From NCBI GenBank assembly GCA_023301015.1, contig JALZVI010000244.1:1-9465 (forward strand): DNA of 9,465 bases, in the 5' to 3' direction. A program made the translations under genes and the position numbers. The stretch is from Rickettsiales bacterium. Lineage in GTDB: Bacteria; Pseudomonadota; Alphaproteobacteria; Rickettsiales; 21-14-0-20-44-7. Each line of letters begins with the position of its first letter. Positions within the stretch are counted from its first letter, which is position 1. Below, piece after piece: positions 1 to 6,770 of the stretch. The notes under the pieces were generated by a model. It was not told the origin of the DNA. It was given only the letters and a program-made list of their open reading frames with translations, and searched no databases.

Positions 1-1145
1 GAATAATCACCGTTGGTGTAGTTGATTCCCATACCGAAAGTTTCGTTCACATACAAGCCTTGCTTGATTCCCGCAATCAACTCTGCCGCGGGAACAGTTC
101 CGTTTTCCATATACAAATTTGAGCTGCTTGGTGATGGTGGGCTGCCTGCGCCGCGGGTGGCGTGGCCTGTGGTTTGCAAGCCAAGCTGGTTGGCTGAACG
201 GATGTCCAAAAGCCAAGTTTGCAACACTCCGTCTTTGATGATTTCACATTCCTTATTTGCCACGCCTTCTGCGTCAAATGGCTTGGATGAGATGCCGCGT
301 TTGATGTGCGGGTTGTCGATGATCTGGATGTTCTCTGGGAAGAGCTGCTCACCCATTTTGTTTTTCAGATAGCTCGTTCCGCGTGCAATTGCTCCACCGT
401 TGATGCCACTTGCGAGGTCGGAAACTAAGCGTTTTGAAACTCGGCGGTCATATATAACAGGGAAGCTGCCGCTTTTTACTTTGCGTGGATTGAGGCGTGC
501 AACGGCACGGCGTGCGGCTTCTGTGCCGATCCATTTCGGGTCTTTCAAATCCCCCAAATGGCGTGCGGCGGAATATTCATAATCGGTTTCCATCTCCTGC
601 CCAGTTCCAGCAAGGACACTGGTGGAAATGCCGAAGGAGCTGGTTGCATATCCTTGGCTGAAGCCGTTTGAGGCAGCCAAGATAAAGCGTGAGTGGGAGT
701 ATGACGAGTTAGCGCCCTCTGAGTTTGTTACGCCTTTATTTTCTAGTGCGGCTGCTTCTGTTTCCAGCGCAACTTCTTTCAAAGCCTCTGCATCTGGTTC
801 AGATTTATCGAGCAAATCTAGTTCGCGGATTTCTGTTGCTAGCAGCTCTTCTGGCGCAACTTCAGCGAATTCATCTTCGGGAGCTTGCTCAGCCATTTTC
901 ACGGCGCGTTCAGCAAGTTCGTCTGCATTCTCAAAGCTAGAAGAGGAGATTATGGCAGATTTCTTGCCGACAAAAACGCGGAGGCCAAAGCCAGAATTCT
1001 CGGCGCGTTCAATTTCTTCCAGCTCGCCTTTGCGGACGCTGACGGATAGATCGTCGCTAACGCCAACCAGAATTTCAGCATCTGATGCGCCCAATTTTTT
1101 CGCATTCTCAATCAGCTTGGCTGAAAAACCTTCAATATCTTGCAT
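1..1145 (-). CDS. pmbA: TldE/PmbA-family (TldD/PmbA) protein, 3' end cut by window edge
   Basis: The frame runs from an ATG at 1145 to the left edge: 381 codons with no stop. PmbA/TldE proteins are usually about 450 residues, so roughly the last 70 are missing. The N-terminal part (about 20-80) has the family pattern of a self-association domain, including RKGELEEIERAENSGFGLRV near 38-57. Further family-like stretches are FPVIYDRRVSKRLV (228-241), the segment around IDNPHIKRGISSKPFDAEG (276-294) and GMGINYTNGDY (371-381). No HEXXXH zinc motif is visible, which fits the TldE/PmbA partner rather than the catalytic TldD subunit. In known systems TldD and TldE form a heteromeric protease that processes peptides such as microcins and degrades unfolded peptides; no substrate can be inferred here. 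An AAGGGA Shine-Dalgarno lies 4 bases before the ATG. The gene sits just behind a strong terminator, so it probably has its own promoter or depends on readthrough. Family assignment is firm; the subtype is likely. Confidence 0.9.
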   Translation of the reverse strand, partial: MQDIEGFSAKLIENAKKLGASDAEILVGVSDDLSVSVRKGELEEIERAENSGFGLRVFVGKKSAIISSSSFENADELAERAVKMAEQAPEDEFAEVAPEELLATEIRELDLLDKSEPDAEALKEVALETEAAALENKGVTNSEGANSSYSHSRFILAASNGFSQGYATSSFGISTSVLAGTGQEMETDYEYSAARHLGDLKDPKWIGTEAARRAVARLNPRKVKSGSFPVIYDRRVSKRLVSDLASGINGGAIARGTSYLKNKMGEQLFPENIQIIDNPHIKRGISSKPFDAEGVANKECEIIKDGVLQTWLLDIRSANQLGLQTTGHATRGAGSPPSPSSSNLYMENGTVPAAELIAGIKQGLYVNETFGMGINYTNGDY

Positions 1146-1158
1146 GTAATCCCTTGTG

Positions 1159-1191
1159 AAAAAACGCCCCCGAGCCAAAAGCTCGAGGGCG
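1159..1191 (-). terminator. Rho-independent terminator of the gyrA-coaD-ppiA unit
   Basis: On the minus strand an 11-bp stem (arms 1181-1191 and 1165-1175, one G-U wobble) closes a 5-base loop (TTTTG) and is followed directly by six T residues (1164-1159). It begins 11 bases after the ppiA stop codon and ends 13 bases before the pmbA start codon. The T tract lies on the minus-strand side, so it serves minus-strand transcription. In the opposite direction the same stem has a C-A mismatch and no adjacent T run. Confidence 0.9.
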
Positions 1192-1202
1192 AAAATAGTT
1201 TT

Positions 1203-1814
1203 TTAGTTAGCTACTTTTTCTTGAGCCGCTTCGGCAACATCAGCTGCAACTTTTACTGAAATGATTTTGTCTGGATTCGCAGGTGGCTCACCTTTTGCGA
1301 TGTTATCAACAAAGTCCATTCCATTCAAAACGCGTCCCCAAACTGTGTATTGTTTGTCTAGGAAGTTTGAGTCATCAAGCACGATGAAGAACTGGCTGTC
1401 AGCTGAGTCTGGGTTTTGTGCGCGCGCCATCGAAACTGCGCCACGGCTGTGAGGTTCAGCGTTGAATTCTGCTTTCAAATTCTTGCCAGAACCGCCCATT
1501 CCTGTTCCTGTAGGATCGCCAGTTTGTGCCATAAATCCGTCAATTACGCGGTGGAAAATTATGCCGTCATAGAAGCCTTCGCGCGCCAATTCTTTGATGC
1601 GGGCAACATGCTTTGGAGCTGCAACTGGCAGCAATTCAATTTCTACTGTGCCGTCTTTTAGTTCCAGAAGAAGTTTATATTCGTCTGGGTTTTCTGTCTT
1701 TTCGTCTACCATTTCTTTCCTTGTTTTTGTTGGTTTATCTTGCGCAATTGAGTTTTGCGTAATTGCTAGAATTGCAGCGGCGGCCACAAAAAGTCCTATT
1801 AAAATCTTCTTCAT
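1203..1814 (-). CDS. ppiA: Exported cyclophilin-type peptidyl-prolyl cis-trans isomerase
   Basis: This 203-residue protein catalyses cis-trans isomerisation of proline peptide bonds and probably acts in the periplasm. A Sec signal peptide is visible: MKK, a hydrophobic core at about 4-18, and a likely cut after Ala24 (SIA before QD). The cyclophilin domain spans about 46-190. It contains FHRVIDGFMAQTGDPTGTG (87-105) with the catalytic Arg89, then SQFFIVLDD (140-148) and the YTVWGRV strand (156-162). A charged linker of about 20 residues separates signal and domain, and the C-terminus is Ala/Glu-rich. The start is supported by GGAGAG, which begins immediately after the coaD stop codon and lies 3 bases before the ATG. 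The gap to coaD is 9 bases, so the two are very likely co-transcribed. The intrinsic terminator follows directly. Several cyclophilins share this architecture, so the symbol is less certain than the function. Confidence 0.93.
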   Translation of the reverse strand: MKKILIGLFVAAAAILAITQNSIAQDKPTKTRKEMVDEKTENPDEYKLLLELKDGTVEIELLPVAAPKHVARIKELAREGFYDGIIFHRVIDGFMAQTGDPTGTGMGGSGKNLKAEFNAEPHSRGAVSMARAQNPDSADSQFFIVLDDSNFLDKQYTVWGRVLNGMDFVDNIAKGEPPANPDKIISVKVAADVAEAAQEKVAN

Positions 1815-1823
1815 CTTCTCTCC

Positions 1824-2396
1824 TTAATTTGCGTTGGAATTATATTTTTTGTCAAGCTCTCGGCGGACATTTTCGGATACGAAATCATTCACGTTACCGC
1901 CCATTCTGGCAATTTCTTTTACCATGCGCGATGAAACAAACTGAGTCTCTTCTGCGGCTGGCAAAAACACGGTTACGATATCGGCGGCGAGGCGTTTATT
2001 CATGAATGCCATTTGCATTTCATACTCAAAATCTGATACAGCGCGAAGGCCGCGAATAACTCTGGTAGCGCCGTGCTTGCGGGCGAAGTTCACCAACAGG
2101 CCGCTGAATTCCACCACTTTGATGCGCTCTTGGTCGAGGTGGGCGATGTCTTTTTTCACCATTTCCACGCGTTCTTGGTGAGTGAAAAGCAGGTCTTTGT
2201 TGCTTGAATCATCTTCAACTACGGCAATCACCAAGTCATGCACTAGCATCAAAGATCGCTCGATAAGGTCGACATGACCTTTTGTTATTGGATCAAACGT
2301 GCCTGGGTACATCCCGATTTTTGTTTGCAACAAATAAGGCACTTGCGTTGCCTCTTCGGAGAATTTTTGCACAACTTTTTTAGGTTTGAAAAACAT
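1824..2396 (-). CDS. coaD: Phosphopantetheine adenylyltransferase (coenzyme A synthesis)
   Basis: CoaD transfers AMP from ATP to 4'-phosphopantetheine, giving dephospho-CoA, the penultimate step of CoA synthesis in the cytoplasm. From the first ATG the protein is 190 residues, against about 160 in the family. The nucleotidyltransferase motif YPGTFDPITKGH lies at 30-41 (His41 pairs with the HxGH-type His). RGLRAVSDFEYE is at 115-126 and the ATP-binding SSRMVKE at 155-161. The 28 or so residues before KIGMYPGTFDP are not usual in CoaD. An in-frame TTG at 2330, giving QTKIGMYPG after the initiator, would restore family length. Neither start has a well-placed Shine-Dalgarno: a GAGG lies 13 bases before the ATG and an AGAGG about 17 bases before the TTG. 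The ATG at 2396 begins 2 bases after the gyrA stop codon, so translational coupling could allow it. Function is secure; the start is not. Confidence 0.95.
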   Translation of the reverse strand: MFFKPKKVVQKFSEEATQVPYLLQTKIGMYPGTFDPITKGHVDLIERSLMLVHDLVIAVVEDDSSNKDLLFTHQERVEMVKKDIAHLDQERIKVVEFSGLLVNFARKHGATRVIRGLRAVSDFEYEMQMAFMNKRLAADIVTVFLPAAEETQFVSSRMVKEIARMGGNVNDFVSENVRRELDKKYNSNAN

Positions 2397-2398
2397 TT

Positions 2399-5173
2399 CT
2401 ATTCTTCGCCCTCAGTTTTTGTAGGTGCTGTTTCTGTAGATGTCATTTCTGTAGATGTAGTTTCTGAATCTTCGTTTGCCTCAGCGTCCACAACTTCTTC
2501 CTCGTCATCTCCCTCAACTTCTTGCAAGCGGGTGATGGCAACAACTTTTTCTTCCTTGGCGGTTTTAAGAATTGTTACGCCCTGAGTTGAACGTCCAGCA
2601 ACGCGGATTTGCTCTACAATTGTGCGGATCAATTTACCTTTGTCGGTTGCCAAAATCAGCTCGTCCGATTCTTCTACAGGGAATGAGCCAGAAACTGCGC
2701 CGTTGCGATCACTTGTCACAATGTTCACCACGCCAGAACCGCCACGATTTGTGATGCGATATTCGTAGGCCGATGTACGTTTTCCGTAGCCGTTTTCTGT
2801 GACTGTTAGAATGAACTCTTCATTTTGCGCTAGCTCAACAATTTGTTCTGCTGAAAGCTCGCATTCTGCTTCGCTCACTTTTGCAGGGTCAGCTGCAATT
2901 TCGCGACGTAGCTCTAGCGGGATGCGCAGGAATTTGTCGCGAGTTTCTGAGTCAATATCTTGGCCGTGAAGGATGGAGATGGACACAAGTTTGTCATCGC
3001 CAACCAGCTTCATTCCACGCACGCCAGTTGATGCACGAGATTTGAAGACGCGCACTGCTTCAACTGGGAAGCGGATTGATTTACCAGATTTTGCGGCTAG
3101 CATAATATGGTTCTCAGGGCTACATGGCTGCACGCCGATTAAGCGCTCGTCGCCTTCCAATTTCATGGCGATCTTTCCGTTTGCGCGGATGTCTTTGAAA
3201 TCGCTGAGGTCATTTCTGCGGATGCCGCCATGGGTTGTGGCGAACACAATGTTCATGTCATCCCATGCCTCTTCGTCTTCTGGCATGGCCATCACGTTGG
3301 TGATGCGCTCATCTGCGTCGAGCGGGAAGATGTTCACAAGCGCCTTTCCAGTTGACGTTGGTGTTCCCACAGGCAGGCGATAAACTTTGGTTTTGTAGCA
3401 TTTTCCGGTGTTGGAGAAGAATAGGATTGGGGTGTGAGTGTTGGCCACAAACACCTTGCTTGCCACATCTTCATCGTCACGCATTGCCACGCCTGCACGG
3501 CCTTTGCCGCCACGGCGTTGGGCGCGATATGTGTCGAGCGGAACGCGTTTGATATAGCCGCGTTGGGTTACGGAAACCACCATGTCTTCGCGCTGGATCA
3601 AATCTTCAATATCTTGCTCAAATTCTGAGTCTTCCATTGTTGTGCGACGCTCGTTGCCGAACTCTTCTTTGATGGCTACCAATTCTTCACGCAAGATGCG
3701 GAAAAGCTTGTCGCGGTTTGAGAGTGTCTCTAAATAATCCTCAATCGCAGCGCGTAGCTCTTCCAATTCGCCGCTGATTTTTTCTTGCTCCAATCCAGTT
3801 AGGCGCGCCAATTTCATGTCCAAAATAGCACGTGCTTGGGTTTCGGTGAACTTGGCTTTGCCGTCGATGATCTCATTGCCAGTTTCATCAACCAAAGCAA
3901 TTAGTGAGCGGACAGATTCAGCGTTCCAGCTTCTGCTCATCAGCTCTTCACGGGCTTCCACAGGATCTTTCGCGCCGCGGATAATTTTGATGATTTCGTC
4001 GATGTTGGCAACAGCCATGGCAAGGCCAACCAAAATATGGGCTCTGTCGCGGGCTTTGCCGAGAAGGAAGCTAACGCGGCGGGTGATAACTTCTTCGCGG
4101 AAATTGATGAAGGCGCGGATGATGTCGATCACATTCAACGAACGCGGGCGGCCATTATCTAGCGCAAGCATATTCACACCAAAGCTGGTTTGCAGCGGAG
4201 TCATGTGGAACAAGTTGTTCAACAAAACTTCTGGCATAACATCGCGTTTGCACTCAAACACCAAGCGCACGCCGTCTTTGTTTGACTCGTCACGCATTTC
4301 GGCGATGCCTTCCAATTTTTTCTCACGCACAAGTTCACCCACGCGCTCTTGAATACGCACTTTGTTGGCTTGATACGGCATTTCAGTGAAGACAATGCCC
4401 TCACGTCCGCTGGTCATTTTTTCAAACACATGGCGCGCACGAATCACCACACTACCACGGCCTGTGGCCAATGCTGCACGGCTACCCAAACGACCGAGAA
4501 TGATTCCGCCCGTAGGGAAATCTGGTGCTGGGATGATTTCTAGGAATTCTTCAATTGTCGCTTCTGGGTTGTCGATATACAAGCAGCATGCATCCAAAAC
4601 TTCGCTCAAATTATGAGGCGGGATGTTCGTTGCCATACCCACAGCAATTCCGCTTGAGCCGTTCACCAAAAGGTTCGGGAAGGCGGCTGGCATAACAGTC
4701 GGCTCGCTTTCTTGGCCATCATAGTTCGGGCGGAAATTCACCGTGTCTTTGTCCAAATCGACAAGCATTGTGTGCGAAATCTTCTTCAAGCGAGATTCGG
4801 TATAACGCATTGCCGCGGCATTATCACCATCCATAGAACCAAAGTTACCTTGGCCGTCAATTAGCACTTCGCGCATTGAGAAATCTTGCGCCATACGAAC
4901 CAACGTATCATAGATCGCCGAGTCACCATGCGGATGATATTTACCCATCGTGTCACCAACGATACGCGCCGATTTCTTATGCGGCTTGTTATAGTCAATT
5001 CCTGCCTCATGCATGGCGTATAAAACGCGGCGATGAACGGGCTTTAGGCCGTCGCGCACGTCAGGGATGGCGCGGCTCACAATCACGCTCATGGCGTAAT
5101 CGAGATAGGATGATTGCATCTCTTTTTCAATTGAAATTGGTGCGATGTCTGAAGGCAAGATTTGATCTGTCAT
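2399..5173 (-). CDS. gyrA: DNA gyrase subunit A
   Basis: GyrA is the DNA-cutting and DNA-wrapping subunit of gyrase (A2B2), which introduces negative supercoils using ATP through GyrB. This copy has 924 residues, against 875 in E. coli. The winged-helix/tower region carries RRVLYAM (48-54) and the quinolone-resistance region KYHPHGDSAIYDTLVRMAQ (78-96). Catalytic Tyr124 lies in AAAMRYTE, matching E. coli Tyr122. Ser85 and Asp89 match E. coli Ser83 and Asp87 and are the quinolone-sensitive residues. The GyrA box QRRGGKG is at 552-558 and opens the C-terminal beta-pinwheel, so this is gyrase rather than ParC. The last 40 residues (885-924) are an acidic, Thr/Glu-rich tail with a short tandem repeat. 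The ATG at 5173 has no Shine-Dalgarno and may be leaderless. coaD and ppiA follow closely, forming a likely three-gene unit. Confidence 0.98.
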   Translation of the reverse strand: MTDQILPSDIAPISIEKEMQSSYLDYAMSVIVSRAIPDVRDGLKPVHRRVLYAMHEAGIDYNKPHKKSARIVGDTMGKYHPHGDSAIYDTLVRMAQDFSMREVLIDGQGNFGSMDGDNAAAMRYTESRLKKISHTMLVDLDKDTVNFRPNYDGQESEPTVMPAAFPNLLVNGSSGIAVGMATNIPPHNLSEVLDACCLYIDNPEATIEEFLEIIPAPDFPTGGIILGRLGSRAALATGRGSVVIRARHVFEKMTSGREGIVFTEMPYQANKVRIQERVGELVREKKLEGIAEMRDESNKDGVRLVFECKRDVMPEVLLNNLFHMTPLQTSFGVNMLALDNGRPRSLNVIDIIRAFINFREEVITRRVSFLLGKARDRAHILVGLAMAVANIDEIIKIIRGAKDPVEAREELMSRSWNAESVRSLIALVDETGNEIIDGKAKFTETQARAILDMKLARLTGLEQEKISGELEELRAAIEDYLETLSNRDKLFRILREELVAIKEEFGNERRTTMEDSEFEQDIEDLIQREDMVVSVTQRGYIKRVPLDTYRAQRRGGKGRAGVAMRDDEDVASKVFVANTHTPILFFSNTGKCYKTKVYRLPVGTPTSTGKALVNIFPLDADERITNVMAMPEDEEAWDDMNIVFATTHGGIRRNDLSDFKDIRANGKIAMKLEGDERLIGVQPCSPENHIMLAAKSGKSIRFPVEAVRVFKSRASTGVRGMKLVGDDKLVSISILHGQDIDSETRDKFLRIPLELRREIAADPAKVSEAECELSAEQIVELAQNEEFILTVTENGYGKRTSAYEYRITNRGGSGVVNIVTSDRNGAVSGSFPVEESDELILATDKGKLIRTIVEQIRVAGRSTQGVTILKTAKEEKVVAITRLQEVEGDDEEEVVDAEANEDSETTSTEMTSTETAPTKTEGEE
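2416..2466 (-). repeat. 15-bp microrepeat coding the GyrA tail
   Basis: On the plus strand, tttctgtagatgt starts at 2431 and again at 2446. A degenerate copy starts at 2416 (tttttgtaggtg) and a partial one (tttctg) at 2461. The unit is 15 bases, so the reading frame is kept. On the minus strand it encodes successive pentapeptides TTSTE, MTSTE and TAPTK (GyrA residues 905-919). This looks like local slippage expansion in a disordered tail. Confidence 0.75.
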
Positions 5174-5179
5174 AATGAC

Positions 5180-5185
5180 ATTATT
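5180..5185 (-). promoter_or_regulatory. Candidate -10 element of gyrA (possibly leaderless)
   Basis: Minus-strand AATAAT (5185-5180) matches TATAAT at five of six bases and is followed by six bases and then the gyrA ATG. The predicted transcript start would therefore be at or next to the A of the ATG. No convincing -35 hexamer lies 16-18 bases upstream; a TTGCGT is present but 21 bases away. The absence of any Shine-Dalgarno before gyrA fits this reading. The site is AT-rich, so chance is possible. Confidence 0.35.
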
Positions 5186-5190
5186 TTTAA

Positions 5191-5225
5191 AGGAGTTCTA
5201 GGAGCTACGCAAGCGTTTTAGGAGG
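5191..5225. promoter_or_regulatory. Possible operator-like repeats upstream of gyrA
   Basis: AGGAG occurs three times on the plus strand, at 5191-5195, 5200-5204 and 5220-5224. The second and third are preceded by T, giving TAGGAG direct repeats 20 bases apart. Between them is a small inverted repeat, acgc-aa-gcgt (5207-5216). The cluster fills most of the 61-base gap between the PfkB-family gene and gyrA, just upstream of the candidate -10. It could be a regulator site. It does not look like a terminator for the upstream gene because no T run follows a stem in the right direction. Confidence 0.25.
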
Positions 5226-5234
5226 TTTTTTTGC

Positions 5235-6320
5235 CTATCTGAAACGAGCATTAATCATGGCTTTGTCGCCGATCAAACGCATCTCTTTTTCGCCGGGCAA
5301 TTGTGTGTCAAAGTCAGCATCTCTTGCGGCTGCCAAGTTGTCGTAAGGGCAGCGTAGAACAGCTTCAGCCATGCGGCTGGCAATTGCTGTGTTTCTTGTT
5401 GTTTGTGCTTGCACTAGCTCTGGCTCTTCAGCCGCGTCGGCGGCGGCATCTTTGTAGTATAAGGCTTCAAGAAAAATTGTTGCGGATGCTTGCATATCGC
5501 CAGCGCCGCTAGTGTGCATCTCTCCTGTCAGATAGTCCTTTGGTCTTGTGCGTGAAATGTTGTTAACTGCGCCAGGGAGCATGGTGATTATGTTCCCGCC
5601 GCCATTGGTAACGGTTACAGTCGCATTGTGGTTTTGGTTTGCAATTAAGGCCGCTGCTGTCATTGAGCCAACATCTGGTGACATATATAGCTTTGCATCA
5701 TCAATGCTCGCAAAGACTCTGTCTGCATTTGCGAAAGCTGCGAATGAGTGATTTTTTGTATCCTCCGCATCAGGGCACCAGTCGGCGCGGAAATTGTCGG
5801 CATAAACTAATTTCACGTCAGATTCACCGATTTGTTGAATGAAATAGTCTGCAAGTCCCTTGTTTTCTGCGGAGGCGGTCATTAAGCTGGAATAAACAAT
5901 CATGTCGATTCCGTTGTCGGCTATGCTGCGAGTGAATGTGTCAACTTGCGCTTTAGACTCAAAAAAATTGGTTTCTGGGCGGTCTTCTAGATGTTCGTAA
6001 TATTGCCTGTCTTGGCCATCTTCATTCACCTCACGCACATGAACTTCGGCTAGTTCTTTGCCTTCAATTCTACGGATCATAGATGTATTGATTCCGCTTT
6101 TCTCAAACATCGACATCGCGTCATTTGACGGCTTGTCTTTTTTCCCACCAAGATGAGTGATGAAGAAAATCTCATTGCCCTTTGTTTCGTATACTTCATT
6201 TAAAACGGCGAGATTATGCGCGATATTTGCGCCAACGCCTACAGGGCCTTGGTATATTTTATTGCCAGACTCCTTGTCATCATATTTAGCTAAACATCTA
6301 CCGATTACTGCAATTTTCAT
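5235..6320 (-). CDS. PfkB-family (ribokinase-like) kinase, substrate unknown, divergent
   Basis: This 361-residue protein has the layout of PfkB-family ATP-dependent sugar or nucleoside kinases, which phosphorylate a hydroxyl group. The N-terminus is a beta strand (KIAVIGR, 2-8). A glycine-rich substrate segment GPVGVGANIAHNLAVLN follows at 25-41, then FITHLGG (53-59) in the position of the usual G-x-D-x-x-G strand. YADNFRADWCP (173-183) resembles the DxNxR-x-x-W segment of ketodeoxygluconate-type kinases. VTNGGGNI (237-244) is the ATP-side strand. TSGAGD (270-275) is the anion hole, with Asp275 as expected catalytic base. Departures from the family: the first Asp of the usual DTxGAGD is His269, and GAGD is followed by MQAS rather than AF. 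The C-terminal 70 residues carry an Ala/Glu-rich stretch (291-303). The ATG at 6320 has no Shine-Dalgarno but a promoter-like pair at leaderless distance. Neighbours fdxA and gyrA give no clue to the substrate. Confidence 0.78.
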   Translation of the reverse strand: MKIAVIGRCLAKYDDKESGNKIYQGPVGVGANIAHNLAVLNEVYETKGNEIFFITHLGGKKDKPSNDAMSMFEKSGINTSMIRRIEGKELAEVHVREVNEDGQDRQYYEHLEDRPETNFFESKAQVDTFTRSIADNGIDMIVYSSLMTASAENKGLADYFIQQIGESDVKLVYADNFRADWCPDAEDTKNHSFAAFANADRVFASIDDAKLYMSPDVGSMTAAALIANQNHNATVTVTNGGGNIITMLPGAVNNISRTRPKDYLTGEMHTSGAGDMQASATIFLEALYYKDAAADAAEEPELVQAQTTRNTAIASRMAEAVLRCPYDNLAAARDADFDTQLPGEKEMRLIGDKAMINARFR

Positions 6321-6326
6321 AAAGGA

Positions 6327-6355
6327 TTATTATCGTTTTGCTAAAGAGCTTGCAA
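6327..6355 (-). promoter_or_regulatory. Candidate promoter of the PfkB-family gene (possibly leaderless)
   Basis: The minus strand shows TTGCAA (6355-6350) as -35 and TAATAA (6332-6327) as -10, with a 17-base spacer. Six bases then separate the -10 from the ATG at 6320, placing the expected transcript start at the A of the start codon. No Shine-Dalgarno precedes this gene. Both hexamers match the sigma-70 consensus at four of six bases. Confidence 0.4.
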
Positions 6356-6358
6356 GTG

Positions 6359-6381
6359 AAAAATAACTTTTCTTAAAGGTT
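6359..6381 (-). terminator. Weak terminator-like hairpin after fdxA
   Basis: On the minus strand a 7-bp AT-rich stem with one mismatch (arms 6375-6381 and 6365-6371, 3-base loop) lies just after the fdxA stop codon. It is followed by one A and five T residues (6363-6359). The stem is weak, so termination would be inefficient at best. It does agree with a separate promoter for the next gene. Confidence 0.3.
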
Positions 6382-6383
6382 GG

Positions 6384-6725
6384 CTATGCTGCGTTGTCTG
6401 TGCCGGGGTTTGGGCTGAAGAATTTTTCGAACTTACCTTCCACGCCTTTGAAGTCGTCAGCATCTGCTGGCGGAGTTCCTGCGTCGGTGATAACTGGCCA
6501 TTTTTCGGCATATTCACGCGCCAGCTCAACCCATTTCAAGTTTTCTTCCTCTTCTGGCTGAATCGCCTCAGTTGGGCATTCTGGCTCGCAAACGCCGCAA
6601 TCAATGCATTCGTCAGGGTGGATAATGAGCATATTTTCGCCTTCATAGAAGCAATCTACGGGGCACACTTCCACACAATCCTTATATTTGCACTTGATGC
6701 AATCTTCTGTAACAACATAGGTCAT
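6384..6725 (-). CDS. fdxA: Seven-iron (3Fe-4S plus 4Fe-4S) ferredoxin, FdxA type
   Basis: This is a small 113-residue, acidic, cytoplasmic electron carrier. The N-terminal half closely follows Azotobacter ferredoxin [21 protein letters not shown] (4-23), then [17 protein letters not shown] (35-51). By alignment from memory, Cys9, Cys17 and Cys50 bind the 3Fe-4S cluster, while Cys21, Cys40, Cys43 and Cys46 bind the 4Fe-4S cluster. Cys12 and Cys25 are the usual non-ligand cysteines. The C-terminal part (about 52-113) keeps the family's [10 protein letters not shown] and [12 protein letters not shown] segments and ends in a short Pro/Ala tail. AAGGAAA lies 3 bases before the ATG. The gene starts 45 bases after the carboxypeptidase stop codon and may be co-transcribed with it. 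No nitrogen-fixation or redox-partner gene is nearby, so the partner is unknown. Confidence 0.96.
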   Translation of the reverse strand: MTYVVTEDCIKCKYKDCVEVCPVDCFYEGENMLIIHPDECIDCGVCEPECPTEAIQPEEEENLKWVELAREYAEKWPVITDAGTPPADADDFKGVEGKFEKFFSPNPGTDNAA

Positions 6726-6770
6726 AGCTTTCCTTATATTAGAAAATTCTTTTACTGCAATATATTATTG

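Noticed and set aside
622..1149. Plus-strand open frame of 175 codons, Ser/Ala-rich
   Set aside because: It is the antisense of the tldE/pmbA coding region, with low-complexity composition and no recognisable domain.
3816..4352. Plus-strand open frame of 178 codons inside gyrA
   Set aside because: It lies fully antisense to highly conserved gyrA sequence and has no domain or ribosome site supporting it.
5220..5225. AGGAGG on the plus strand, a perfect Shine-Dalgarno
   Set aside because: No plus-strand start codon with a usable frame follows at a suitable distance; the nearby TTG frame stops after three codons.
6733..6760. TTGCAG (6760-6755) and TATAAG (6738-6733) as a promoter for fdxA
   Set aside because: The spacing is 16 bases, but the -10 overlaps the fdxA Shine-Dalgarno, so transcription from it would remove the ribosome site.
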